In this document: positions 55,686 through 64,000 of the stretch, piece after piece
How the letters are laid out: each line of letters starts with the position of its first letter
Numbering within the stretch: the first letter of the stretch is position 1
DNA from: Sweltsa coloradensis
Taxonomy: Eukaryota; Arthropoda; Insecta; Plecoptera; Chloroperlidae
Direction: 5' to 3'
Assembly (NCBI GenBank): GCA_024449915.1
Contig: JAMZAV010001992.1
Location: forward strand, 124,001 to 188,000
DNA length: 64,000 nucleotides
The notes under the pieces: generated by a model
What the model was told of the DNA's origin: nothing
The model's input: only the letters and a program-made list of their open reading frames with translations
Databases searched by the model: none
Position numbers and translations under genes: made by a program

Positions 55686-55852
55686 TTTCAATGTGCGTAG
55701 AAAGAATTTTTCCTCCAATGCTATTTAGTGCTTAATAATCGACAGTCAAATATGGCATTTTTTAGGAAATGCCAACAATGGAAAACCCCAAATTCCGGGT
55801 AAATGCAAAATCCGATTTCGCAGACCTGATTTTTTAAAATACTAATGGAAGC
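55686..55852. repeat. Right member of the long-range inverted pair
   Basis: It is the reverse complement of 51807-51974. Outside it, CTTATTTGACAGGATTA (about 55873) mirrors AATCCTGTCAAATAAG (about 51389), so the original arms were longer and one has lost about 370 bp. Confidence 0.78.
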
Positions 55853-55976
55853 CTCTAAACGTCAATATCAGATCTTATTTGACAGGATTATGTTAGGATC
55901 AACTTGTTTCCGTTCGTCTGTGCGAGAGTCAAGTGACATGATAAACAACTATACATGTGGTTTGTCATTGCTCTTC

Positions 55977-56071
55977 AACGAGGATGATAAGAATGTTTTA
56001 GTGAGCCTGGGGGTCGAGGAGACCGGGCAACGAGGATGATAAGAATGTTTTAGTGAGCCTGGGGGTCGAGG
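55977..56071. repeat. Tandem duplication, period about 51 bp
   Basis: CAACGAGGATGATAAGAATG followed by TTTTAGTGAGCCTGGGGGTC occurs at 55977 and 56028, identical over about 44 bases. Confidence 0.85.
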
Positions 56072-56735
56072 CTCAGCTTCAAATGCAGAAGGTCCAAGGT
56101 TCGATTCCCGCTTTAGCCAGAAGTTTTTCAACGTCCATCAGTTCTTGGCAAATGAATTTGTAAACGGTGACTTTGGAGCCGTCCTAGCAACGAGGCACAT
56201 AATAAATTCTAGAGTTGTTCCGAAAACCTTGTTGATTCTGGTCAATGACATACATAAGCTTTGCTGCTAGACGCTCAGTCAGGAAATGCCACAGATACTT
56301 CAGTTAGTTGTTTAATCTGACGATTTAAGTGGCTGTGGAGTTGTTTGTTGTTGAGCGGATGGGCGAGCACCACCGTCTGTATGTAAATATATGTACAAAT
56401 TTACATAAAGACAATTAAATAAATATATTCGTATTTAGTCGACCCACTCAGTCATATAACTGATTTTCAGTACTTTAGACGGCAGTTTTCCCCTTTCATG
56501 ATGGCTTCTAATTGGCACGCTCCCCACGGCCATCTGTCATTGATTCTGGTGCTGTTCGCGGGTGGAATCATGTCCAGCTTGATTGATCGGTGGTTCCTAT
56601 TTAAATATATCATTGTTCTCTCGTTGATGATGTCGACGCCTACAGGGTTGGCGTGGTCTGCTTTCAAATTAAACTTTAATGTCCCCACTGAAAATCAGTT
56701 ATATTACGTGACTGAGTGGGCTGACTCAAAATACT
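56060..56735 (+). repeat. Rearranged copy of the palindrome-ended SINE family
   Basis: 56060-56245 has box B (GGTTCGATTCCC) and the body words of the 46316 SINE (TTGTAAACGGTGACTTTGG, AGCCGTCCTAGCAACGAGGC). 56430-56470 is the complement of its 3' end (CCACTCAGTCATATAACTG). 56560-56735 is a second 3' half in forward orientation ending CCCCACTGAAAATCAGTT and GACTGAGTGGG. The parts suggest two or three overlapping insertions. Confidence 0.65.
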
Positions 56736-56830
56736 TTTTTTTAATACCCGGCACCTCCACTACCAACATAGAAGAACGAACTTCGAACGATGGGAAAGAA
56801 CGTTGACGATCTCGCTTTGTTGGTACCTCA

Positions 56831-58160
56831 CTCGAGCCTGTTGTAAAGTTGGAGGACTCCACCGTCACCGAGGCGTGAGCGAAGTGATAGCGACGGCCTC
56901 GACCTCACTCGAGCCTGTTGTAAAGTTGGAGGACTCCACCGTCACCGAGGCGTGAGCGAAGTGATAGCGACGGCCTCGACCTCACTCGAGCCTGTTGTAA
57001 AGTTGGAGGACTCCCGTCACCGAGGCGTGAGCGAAGTGATAGCGACGGCCTCGACCTCACTCGCGCCTGTTGTAAAGTTGGAGGACTCCACCGTCACCGA
57101 GGCGTGAGCGAAGTGATAGCGACGCCCTCGACCTCCCCCGCGCCTGTTGTAAAGGTGGAGGACTCCACCGGCACCGAGGCGGGAGCGAAGTGATAGCGAC
57201 GGCCTCGACCTCACTCGAGCCTGTTGATAAAGTTGGAGGACTCCACCGTCACCGAGGCGTGAGCGAAGTGATAGCGACGGCCTCGACCTCACTCGCGCCT
57301 GTTGTAAAGTTGGAGGACTCCACCGTCACCGAGGCGTGAGCGAAGTGATAGCGACGGCCTCGACCTCACTCGCGCCTGTTGTAAAGTTGGAGGACTCCAC
57401 CGTCACCGAGGCGTGAGCGAAGTGAAGCGACGGCCTCGACCTCACTCGCGCCTGTTGTAAAGTTGGAGACTCCACCGTCACCGAGGCGTGAGCGAAGTGA
57501 TAGCGACGGCCTCGACCTCACTCGAGCCTGTTGTAAGTTGGAGGCTCCACCGTCACCGAGGCGTGAGCGAAGTGATAGCGACGGCCTCGACCTCACTCGC
57601 GCCTGTTGTAAAGTTGGAGGACTCCACCGTCACCGAGGCGTGAGCGAAGTGATAGCGACGGCCTCGACCTCACTCGCGCCTGTTGTAAAGTTGGAGGACT
57701 CCACCGTCACCGAGGCGTGAGCGAAGTGATAGCGACGGCCTCGACCTCACTCGCGCCTGTTGTAAAGTTGGAGGACTCCACCGTCACCGAGGCGTGAGCG
57801 AAGTGATAGCGACGGCCTCGACCTCACTCGAGCCTGTTGTAAAGTTGGAGGACTCCACCGTCACCGAGGCGTGAGCGAAGTGATAGCGACGGCCTCGACC
57901 TCACTCGAGCCTGTTGTAAAGTTGGAGGACTCCACCGTCACCGAGGCGTGAGCGAAGTGATAGCGACGGCCTCGACCTCACTCGCGCCTGTTGTAAAGTT
58001 GGAGGACTCCACCGTCACCGAGGCGTGAGCGAAGTGAAGCGACGGCCTCGCCCTATCGCCCCTTTTTGAAAATTTGGGAGGATCCCCGTCCCGAGGCGTG
58101 AGCAAGTGATACCCCACGGCCCGACCTCACCGCGCCTTTGTAAATTTGGGGGACTCCCCG
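56831..58160. repeat. 77-bp GC-rich tandem array, about 17 units
   Basis: The unit comprises TCACTCGAGCCTGTTGTAAA, GTTGGAGGACTCCACCGTCA, CCGAGGCGTGAGCGAAGTGA and TAGCGACGGCCTCGACC. Units are nearly identical, alternating CTCGAG and CTCGCG at one site, and the last two (from about 58060) are corrupted. Since 77 is not a multiple of three, no frame survives and no gene is called. It is a young minisatellite, not CRISPR: there are no unique spacers. Confidence 0.95.
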
Positions 58161-58335
58161 TGCGGACACAACCAGCATCGGGCAAGGGGAAGTTTCTTAC
58201 GTCGCCGGCCAGAGCTCGCCTCTAGTTTTAGGGAGTAACATACTTACTACAGCTTTCTCGCTTTTTACGATTAGCCGTAGGCCTATACTCTATGCCAAAT
58301 TCAACCCCGGGCCCAGACGGGGGATTAGGAAGATA
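58161..58335 (+). repeat. Dispersed repeat shared with 17880-18145
   Basis: It carries GCCAGAGCTCGCCTCTAGTT, AGGGAGTAA, TTTACGATTAGC and GGGCCCAGAC in the same order as the intron-4 copy. It adjoins the 77-bp array. Confidence 0.65.
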
Positions 58336-58546
58336 CTTGAAAAATTACGTGGGTACGGTTCGGGCCTAAATAGCAGCAATGGTACTTTTTGCGTTTCATT
58401 AGCCTTTTTTAAAAAAAAATTACCCTATTCAGTTATAAAAACGTTTTACAAAGGAAGACATTCTCAAAGTAAAATGCATTTTTTGTATTTTTTTGAAGTA
58501 TAGGCTTTTGGGTTTTTGGGTTAGCCTATGGGAAAGGCCAATAAAT

Positions 58547-58578
<32 letters not shown>

Positions 58579-59989
58579 GGAAAGCAATACCTAAATCAAT
58601 CAATCAATCAATCAATAAAAAAATAAATAAATAAACAATCCAGTTTTTTTAAATTTAACAAACTTTTTACAATTTTTTTAAAACCCAGTTTTATTTACAG
58701 GGGGTTACAAATGCATAGAAAAAAAATCCCCAAAACATTTTTTTTTTTAAAGGCTGTAAACTTTTAATAGGCTTAGAGCTATAGGCTACGAAATATGCAT
58801 ATGCCATAAAATTGAAGCTATAAAAATATAATTTTGCAGTGGGTATTCTTTTTTTGGGCTTTTTTTGCCTGTGTTGGAAATAGTTTCCAAAGTTGGCAGT
58901 GTTGACCAGCGCACCGCGAGGACCCTCCGCCCCACTCCCGGCGTCCCGGGGACAGAGCCTATAGAGTGACCGCGTTCGGCCAAGGTCGCCTTGATCAGTC
59001 CGCAATACGCAAACTAGGAGTGGGGTCAGAAACACTGGAAGAAGTTTCCCTTCGGCCTTCTCTTCCCCCCGGTTCCGGTCCCTTTCTCTGCCCTTTCTAA
59101 GAAAACCTTACCTTTTTTCCAGGCGGAGGGCAGTGCGGGGAGGTCAGGTCTCCGCCAGGCCCCGGGGATGAATTTTTGCTGTGACGTCTTTCGTAGGTAA
59201 GGTTTCTCCAAAATAAAAAGTGATTTATCCGGAAAATGACTCATCATTGTCACTTCCAGAGTGTGCGGAGTTCAGACAAGCTTTTCCCCCTCGTGAAAAA
59301 TTGCGAGATCTTAGGGGGTTCCAACCAGTTCCCCAAAAAATTTCGGTTCTTTTAAATGATCGAATTTCGTTTTCCCTAAGGGTTGATCTTTTGGCGTATT
59401 TTCTCTCAATTGGGTAACTCACACTCGCCTGCGCAGGTTTGTGATCTTTTCTCTGGAGGTGGAACCCTTCCCCCCGACGGGCCACCCATTTCCCCCCTGG
59501 CATTTTTCAATTTCGGGCTTTTTGTCAAAAAAAACTCCTCAAAAAAACAAATTTAAAAAAGAAAACAGATACAGCTAAAAATAACGCATTACTACGACCA
59601 AAATTTTTTAAAATTTTTTTTAAAGGATCGAAACAAATGAGAGAAGAGTTTATTTATTCCAGTTACCAGGTTTGGGAACTAGAAAAGACATTACATTTTA
59701 AAGGGGGGAAACCTTTCCAAAAATTTTGGGAATAAAGGGGCCACTAAATCTCCTTGCCCCCAAATAAAAAAACCAGGGAAAAACCACTTTAAAAATTTAT
59801 AATCAAAATTTTGGATCGGCATTTAAAAAAGAAAAAAAAAAAAAAAAAAAAAAAGAAATATGGGGTACTTTCGTCCCCGAAATATTGTTTCCATAAATTT
59901 AAATAAAAATTTACTAAAAGAACATGCCGGTCCAATATTTGTTTATAATTAAAAACCTAACGTTAAAAATCTCGGGAATTATAAAACCA
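58336..59989. other. Unassigned DNA with microsatellites and poor-quality signature
   Basis: (CAAG)n at about 58548-58577 and (AATC)n at about 58592-58617. A GC-richer island at 58880-59500 contains an AAACCTTACC and GGTAAGGTTT inverted pair (about 59103 and 59195) but no frame that can be assigned. Short homopolymers are over-abundant from about 59300, so small frames cannot be trusted. Confidence 0.4.
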
Positions 59990-60150
59990 CGTCTTATTCG
60001 CTCGTCGAGGGTGTCGGCGCCCACATGACTGGCTTGGTCGGTTTTAAATTTAATCCCCCCCCTTAAAAATCACCCCTGGACGAGTGGGTGGCTAAATACA
60101 AATTTTCTTTTTTTTTATTTTTTTATTTTTATGATTATTTATTTATTTAA
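59990..60150 (+). repeat. Degraded 3' end of the palindrome-ended SINE family
   Basis: TTCGCTCGTCGAGGGTGTCG, TGGCTTGGTCGG, a corrupted CCCCTTAAAAATCA and CGAGTGGGTGGCTAAATA correspond to the last 120 bp of the 46316 SINE, followed by a TTTATTTA tail. Confidence 0.55.
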
Positions 60151-61583
60151 CCCGCCTTAGGATCCACTACATACAACTAAAGGCATTTTTTTTTAAACCC
60201 GAGTTCCCCGAAAGTCAGCTAGGAATTCCGGGCCCTTGTTTGGAAAAAAAAACATTCCTCTTTCATAAAAAAAATACTACCAAAAGGGCGCAATTTGGGC
60301 CCCGGGCTTTCCCAAAAAGAAAATTTTAAATTTCTTGGGGAAAACAGAAAATGGTGAATAATGTTACTTTTTGCAGAATGGAAATTTTCGCCTCATCTTA
60401 AAAACCACAATTTAAAAATCGGTCTGTAATTTTTTGTCGACAGTTCTTTAGTGGTTTTAACCTTTTTGGGACAGCCCTGGGCCCAAAAAGACCATCGAAA
60501 ATGGGATGTACAGTGTACTGGGAGGTTTGTAGACTACAGGATAGAACTCAGATCACGTGGTTTTGAGGATGGTAAAAACAGAAAGTGTAAAATTCCAATA
60601 TTTCGGAAAGGGAAAACCCCTGCATCTTTTTCGACTTTACAAAAAACTTTAACCCGGGCCCGACGGAGAATTTGGATTAGAGACGATTCCCTTTTTAAAT
60701 GCAGGGCTGGAAAAATTTTTGGCTCCTAGTTTTAATGCAGGAAGATTAATTTCCCACCAAATTGCAAAAAAAAATTTTACCCCCTTTTTCCCCCCACCCC
60801 CTATCACCACCGACTCGGGGGTAAAAAAAGAGATATCACAGACCCTTTCGGTTCGATAAATCAAAAATTTTTTACGTATTTTTGCAAAAAAAAAAAAACT
60901 TTCCAAAATAGAAAAATTTTACAAAAAAGTGGCCTCCTATTAAAAAAACGTGATTTTTTTGTTTTAGCTCGCAAAAATTAACCGGTTTTACTTTCCACAC
61001 TCATGTTTTTAAAGACTGGCACCCCAATAATTAAATATACAAAACCCAAAAATTTTAAGAAAAAAATCATTTTTTTCAGCTACGTTAAAAGCTTACATCG
61101 ACATTAAACATACATTTGTTTTGATTTTTATTTTTACAAAATTTTTATTTAAATTTTTAACTTCGATGTTTCGAAATGGAGTCTAAAGTTAAACTAGACA
61201 TCGAAAATACCCCCACAAATCGTATGTATCGACCATGGTATCGAAATTTATTTAACCCCCATGGGAACAAGCATGTGCATGCATGTGAAGAAGCGTTTAA
61301 CGACTGTTCTACGTGAGTGAGGACACTCTCCCGACGCGCGAGGGCGGAAGACAGCGTCGTTCCAGGGAAATTTAATTAAACAGCCTCAACTCTTTAACCC
61401 AAACTAAAATGGTCGGAGGAACGAGTTTTTTCTTTTTTTAGCTGAATTTGACCAACTTTTAAGACTTTTGGGACAGATAAAGATTGTCCACCTAGGTATA
61501 CAAAAATGTCGGGAATAATAGCCTTTACTTTCTTTTTTGATCTCACCAAAAAACCGTCCAAAGGGTACTATCTTCTTGCACTA
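60151..61583. other. Unassigned AT-rich DNA, low apparent quality
   Basis: No gene can be supported; homopolymer runs disrupt every frame. No bounded repeat recognised. Confidence 0.35.
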
Positions 61584-62327
61584 AACTAGGAAAAACCCAA
61601 AATCCCCCCGCGTTGTTTGGATAGCGTAATTGGTGCATTTATGCCATTTTTATGCGGATTTCTGTTGTTTTGTGAAAAAATCATTATAATAAGTTGAAGA
61701 TTTTTTTTTAAAATTAAAATTAAATTTTTAAAAAAATAAATTTAATTTAGTTTTTTAATTAATCGTAATTTAAAAAAAGAAAAAAATCGTGATATTGAAA
61801 TTTTCCCAAGAAAAATTATTCGATTTTGGGGACAAATTTTTCACAATATATTATTCATAAAAATTAAAGGTTTTTGAAAAAAACATTACAATTAGTAAGC
61901 ATGAGGTGTTTTAAACCGAAGAAATTTTTAAAAAAACGAAAAAAGTATAAAATTAAATTTTTGAAAAAAAATAAATTTTTTAAAACGTTCAAATTTTACA
62001 GAATATATCAATTTATAAAAATTAAAGGGCTGTGAAAAAAAACATACAATCGGACAAGCTCGTAGGGGGTAAATCGAAGAAATTTTAAAAAAAACGAAAA
62101 AAAAAAAAAAATTTCGATTTTCATGAGAAAAATTTCCATTGTGCTCAAAAAGTGGCAGTTTTAAGTTCGAGATTTCGAAGCCTCCATAAAAATTTTACGC
62201 AACGGAGTATCGGTTTACCCGGAAAAGGTTAACAAAAAAGACAAAAATAAAAAAAAAAAAAGAAAAAAAAAAAAAACCGGATTTTTTTTCCCAGTGTAGG
62301 AAAAGGGAAACTTCGTTCGTCATCCAA
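61584..62327 (+). mobile_element. GGATGAGCG-family element, corrupted copy
   Basis: It starts ACTAGGAAAAACCC, keeps TAATTGGTGCATTTATGCC, AAATTTTTCACAATATATT, AAGTTCGAGATTTCG and GGAGTATCGGTTTACCCGG, and ends CATCCAA. Order and length (744 bp) match tandem copies 1 and 2. Confidence 0.7.
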
Positions 62328-62680
62328 TAAAAATGTAAAACAAAAAACGGGGCAAATTTTCAGTGTTCTTTGATAAAAATGCTGATTTAATGGGGTGTGG
62401 GAAAGCAGTGGAAAAAAAGGGATGTGGAAATGAATTAGTTGTGTTTGTTTTGCATGGGAAAAAATTTTATTTGGGTGTGAGTTGCCTAGACTAAACCCTC
62501 CTTACCGTCGTTATACCCTGGTTTTTAACCACCTATACCCAGGAAAATGTACATGAATCCCGGGCCCAGATATTTTACACCTGTGTTATTTCTAATACAA
62601 GAAATGAAAACAAAATTTTTATAAAATTTTTAATTTTAACAAAAATTTTTCAATGGGAAATTGAAAAAAGTAATGAGATC

Positions 62681-63090
62681 ACACACTAACAAAAACTTGT
62701 AGAATACAGCCAAAAACCCTTTCACACCAAAAGAAGAGATCTAAAAAAAAAGGGGCCCAAACCATTACCCTTCCACATTTGCGCATTCTTAATTTTAAAG
62801 TACAGTGTCCCGTAACAGCATCCTTGAAAAGCTTGGCAAAATAAATTTTTATGATATTAGTTTAAATTAATTAGAAAAAGAACTTGGATGAACTAATACG
62901 TTTAAATTAATAATTGCAAATTCTATTTTGCATAGCTTTTCAAGGATGCTGTTACGGGACACTGTACGTTTATGAATTAAGAATGCACAAATGTGGCAGG
63001 GTAGATGAGCTTGGCCCTTTTTTAGATCTCATTTCTTTTGAGTGTGTAAGGTTTGGCTGTATTTCTACAAGTTTTTGGAATGTGTGTTAG
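62681..63090. mobile_element. Palindromic element, about 410 bp
   Basis: ACACACTAACAAAAACTTGT at the left mirrors ACAAGTTTTTGGAATGTGTG at the right. The best-kept inner part is GTGTCCCGTAACAGCATCC with CTTGAAAAGC and its complement near 62943-62965. The left arm looks more corrupted than the right. No target duplication was found and no coding capacity. Confidence 0.7.
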
Positions 63091-63201
63091 AGCTGTCTCC
63101 TAATGGAATGTTCTCCAAATGAATTAAAAACCGACATGGGTTTCAATAGCGGAATCAAAGATTACATTTTTAAGAGAGAATAGGACACTTTTGGCAGTAG
63201 G

Positions 63202-63280
63202 ACAAAGCTATTCGCTCGGCCGGTAAGAATACGACGTATTTGAAACGTTACATAGTTGTCAATAAAGCATACATGGACAG
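63202..63280 (+). repeat. Dispersed repeat shared with 2972-3050
   Basis: AGCTATTCGCTCGGCCGGTA, then GAAACGTTACATAGTTGTCA and GCATACATGGACA parallel the 2972 copy. Confidence 0.6.
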
Positions 63281-63460
63281 TCCTACCTTGGTCCTACTGT
63301 CCCACAGTCGTAGATTATCACAAGGAAAACGCTCAGTTGGACGCGTTGATAAGCGAGCACGTGCTATATAATTTGTTGATGGTCCAAATTTCAACCTGAT
63401 CTGTATCTTCGTGCAACCGCTATCGTGAGCCAAAAAAGCTCTAGCTTTGTGCGACTTTTC

Positions 63461-63474
63461 GTTGCCATGGTAAC
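63461..63474. promoter_or_regulatory. RFX X-box-like palindrome
   Basis: GTTGCCATGGTAAC fits the RFX-factor X-box consensus of two half sites separated by two bases. A second exact copy is at 63773-63786 in the next repeat unit. Whether it is bound is unknown. Confidence 0.4.
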
Positions 63475-63772
63475 GTTACTTTTGTTAAAATGTAATTTCC
63501 ATCTACACTACGAATAGAATCAAAATAAAATGAACATATTCAGGACCGGACGGACATTCTAAATGATTTGGCAACCTCAGATTTTGTCGCCGTTTAGTTT
63601 TTCAAAAAAACTTTCGATTAACTTTAAAATAACTTTTTAACTTTTTGAACGATTTTGCCACAAAACTAATGGCATTCAATCGAGATCGAAGCTTGCGGAT
63701 GGTCCAAATTTCAACTCGATCCGAACCTCCGTTCGACCGCTATCATGAGCCAAAAAAGCTGCGCGACTTTCC

Positions 63773-63786
63773 GTTGCCATGGTAAC
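63773..63786. promoter_or_regulatory. RFX X-box-like palindrome, second copy
   Basis: It is identical to the motif at 63461-63474, at the corresponding position of the second tandem unit. Confidence 0.4.
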
Positions 63787-64000
63787 GGTACTTTGTTATA
63801 ATGTAATTTCCATCTACACTACTTATCGGATCAAAATAAAATTAACATATTCGTGACTGGACGGACATTCTAAATGATTTAGCCACCTAAGATTTTGTCG
63901 CCGTTTAGTTTGAAAAAAAAACTTTCGATTAACTTTAATGTAACTTTTTAACTTTTTGAACGATTTTGCCACAAAACTAATGGCATTCAATCGAGATCGA

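Larger units (their letters stand above)
63365..64000. repeat. Tandem repeat, period about 311-320 bp, running off the window
   Basis: GATGGTCCAAATTTCAAC occurs at about 63379 and 63699, and TGGCATTCAATCGAGATCGA at 63670 and 63981. Two units are present and the second reaches the window edge, so more may follow. Each unit contains GAGCCAAAAAAGCT, GTTGCCATGGTAAC, ATGTAATTTCCATCTACACT and GACGGACATTCTAAATGATT. Confidence 0.85.

Noticed and set aside
55327..55728. Lys/Glu/Arg-rich frame of 133 codons
   Set aside because: It is the GAAA microsatellite plus the end of a GGATGAGCG element read through.
56831..58160. CRISPR-like array or repetitive protein
   Set aside because: Units are contiguous with no unique spacers, the period is not a multiple of three, and the genome is animal.
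58691..59503. Minus-strand frames in a GC-richer island, possibly a coding remnant
   Set aside because: Three short frames in different phases without recognised motifs, in a region with homopolymer artefacts.

Overview
The window is a stretch of arthropod nuclear DNA, most likely crustacean or at least pancrustacean. It holds one recognisable host gene, an innexin 3 (inx3) orthologue on the + strand. Its six coding exons (13365-25246) splice at GT-AG boundaries into a 394-residue gap-junction protein. The match to insect Inx3 is extensive: the MAVxGMVS start, the INDGAIP and YYQWVPF motifs, four loop cysteines, and an APSTLEM tail near the C-terminus. The exons are GC-rich islands in AT-rich DNA. 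No other intact host gene can be supported.

Layout. 1-9870 is AT-rich, repeat-filled intergenic DNA with a 624-bp hAT-type element (perfect 8-bp target duplication) and several tRNA-like retroposon fragments. 9873-12539 is an array of 14 units of about 187 bp, each carrying a tRNA-like core with box A/box B sequences. 13338-25410 is the innexin gene. Its introns hold three more non-autonomous hAT-like insertions with 8-bp duplications (16626-17510, 18354-18724, 21950-23150), the last nested in an older relative (21494-23329). They also hold a TTAA-flanked palindromic element (18746-19373) and a copy of a dispersed repeat with GGATGAGCG ends (19730-20489). 25411-28620 shows nothing recognisable. 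28738-29667 is a 5'-truncated Penelope-like element with a GIY-YIG endonuclease segment broken by one in-frame stop and flanked by about 96-bp inverted arms. 29.9-32 kb is rich in tRNA-derived SINE pieces and holds a hammerhead-ribozyme-like motif at 30572-30645.

32659-44391 is an 11.7-kb satellite of about 77 units of about 152 bp whose text is heavily corrupted by homopolymer-like substitutions, probably poor consensus quality. 44.4-56.7 kb is a nest of repeats. It contains foldback elements (one split by a SINE), a tRNA-headed SINE family ending in a palindrome, two LINE C-terminal remnants, and three head-to-tail copies of the GGATGAGCG element, one split by a 623-bp palindromic element. 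56831-58160 is a 77-bp GC-rich tandem array of about 17 units. 58.0-62.7 kb again looks badly sequenced. The last 640 bases are a tandem repeat of about 311-320 bp with an RFX-type X-box palindrome in each unit.

Functionally, the only product expected to work is the innexin, a channel subunit of gap junctions or hemichannels. The rest records repeated mobile-element invasion and satellite expansion. AGGCCTA is visibly over-used across the window outside the large satellites.
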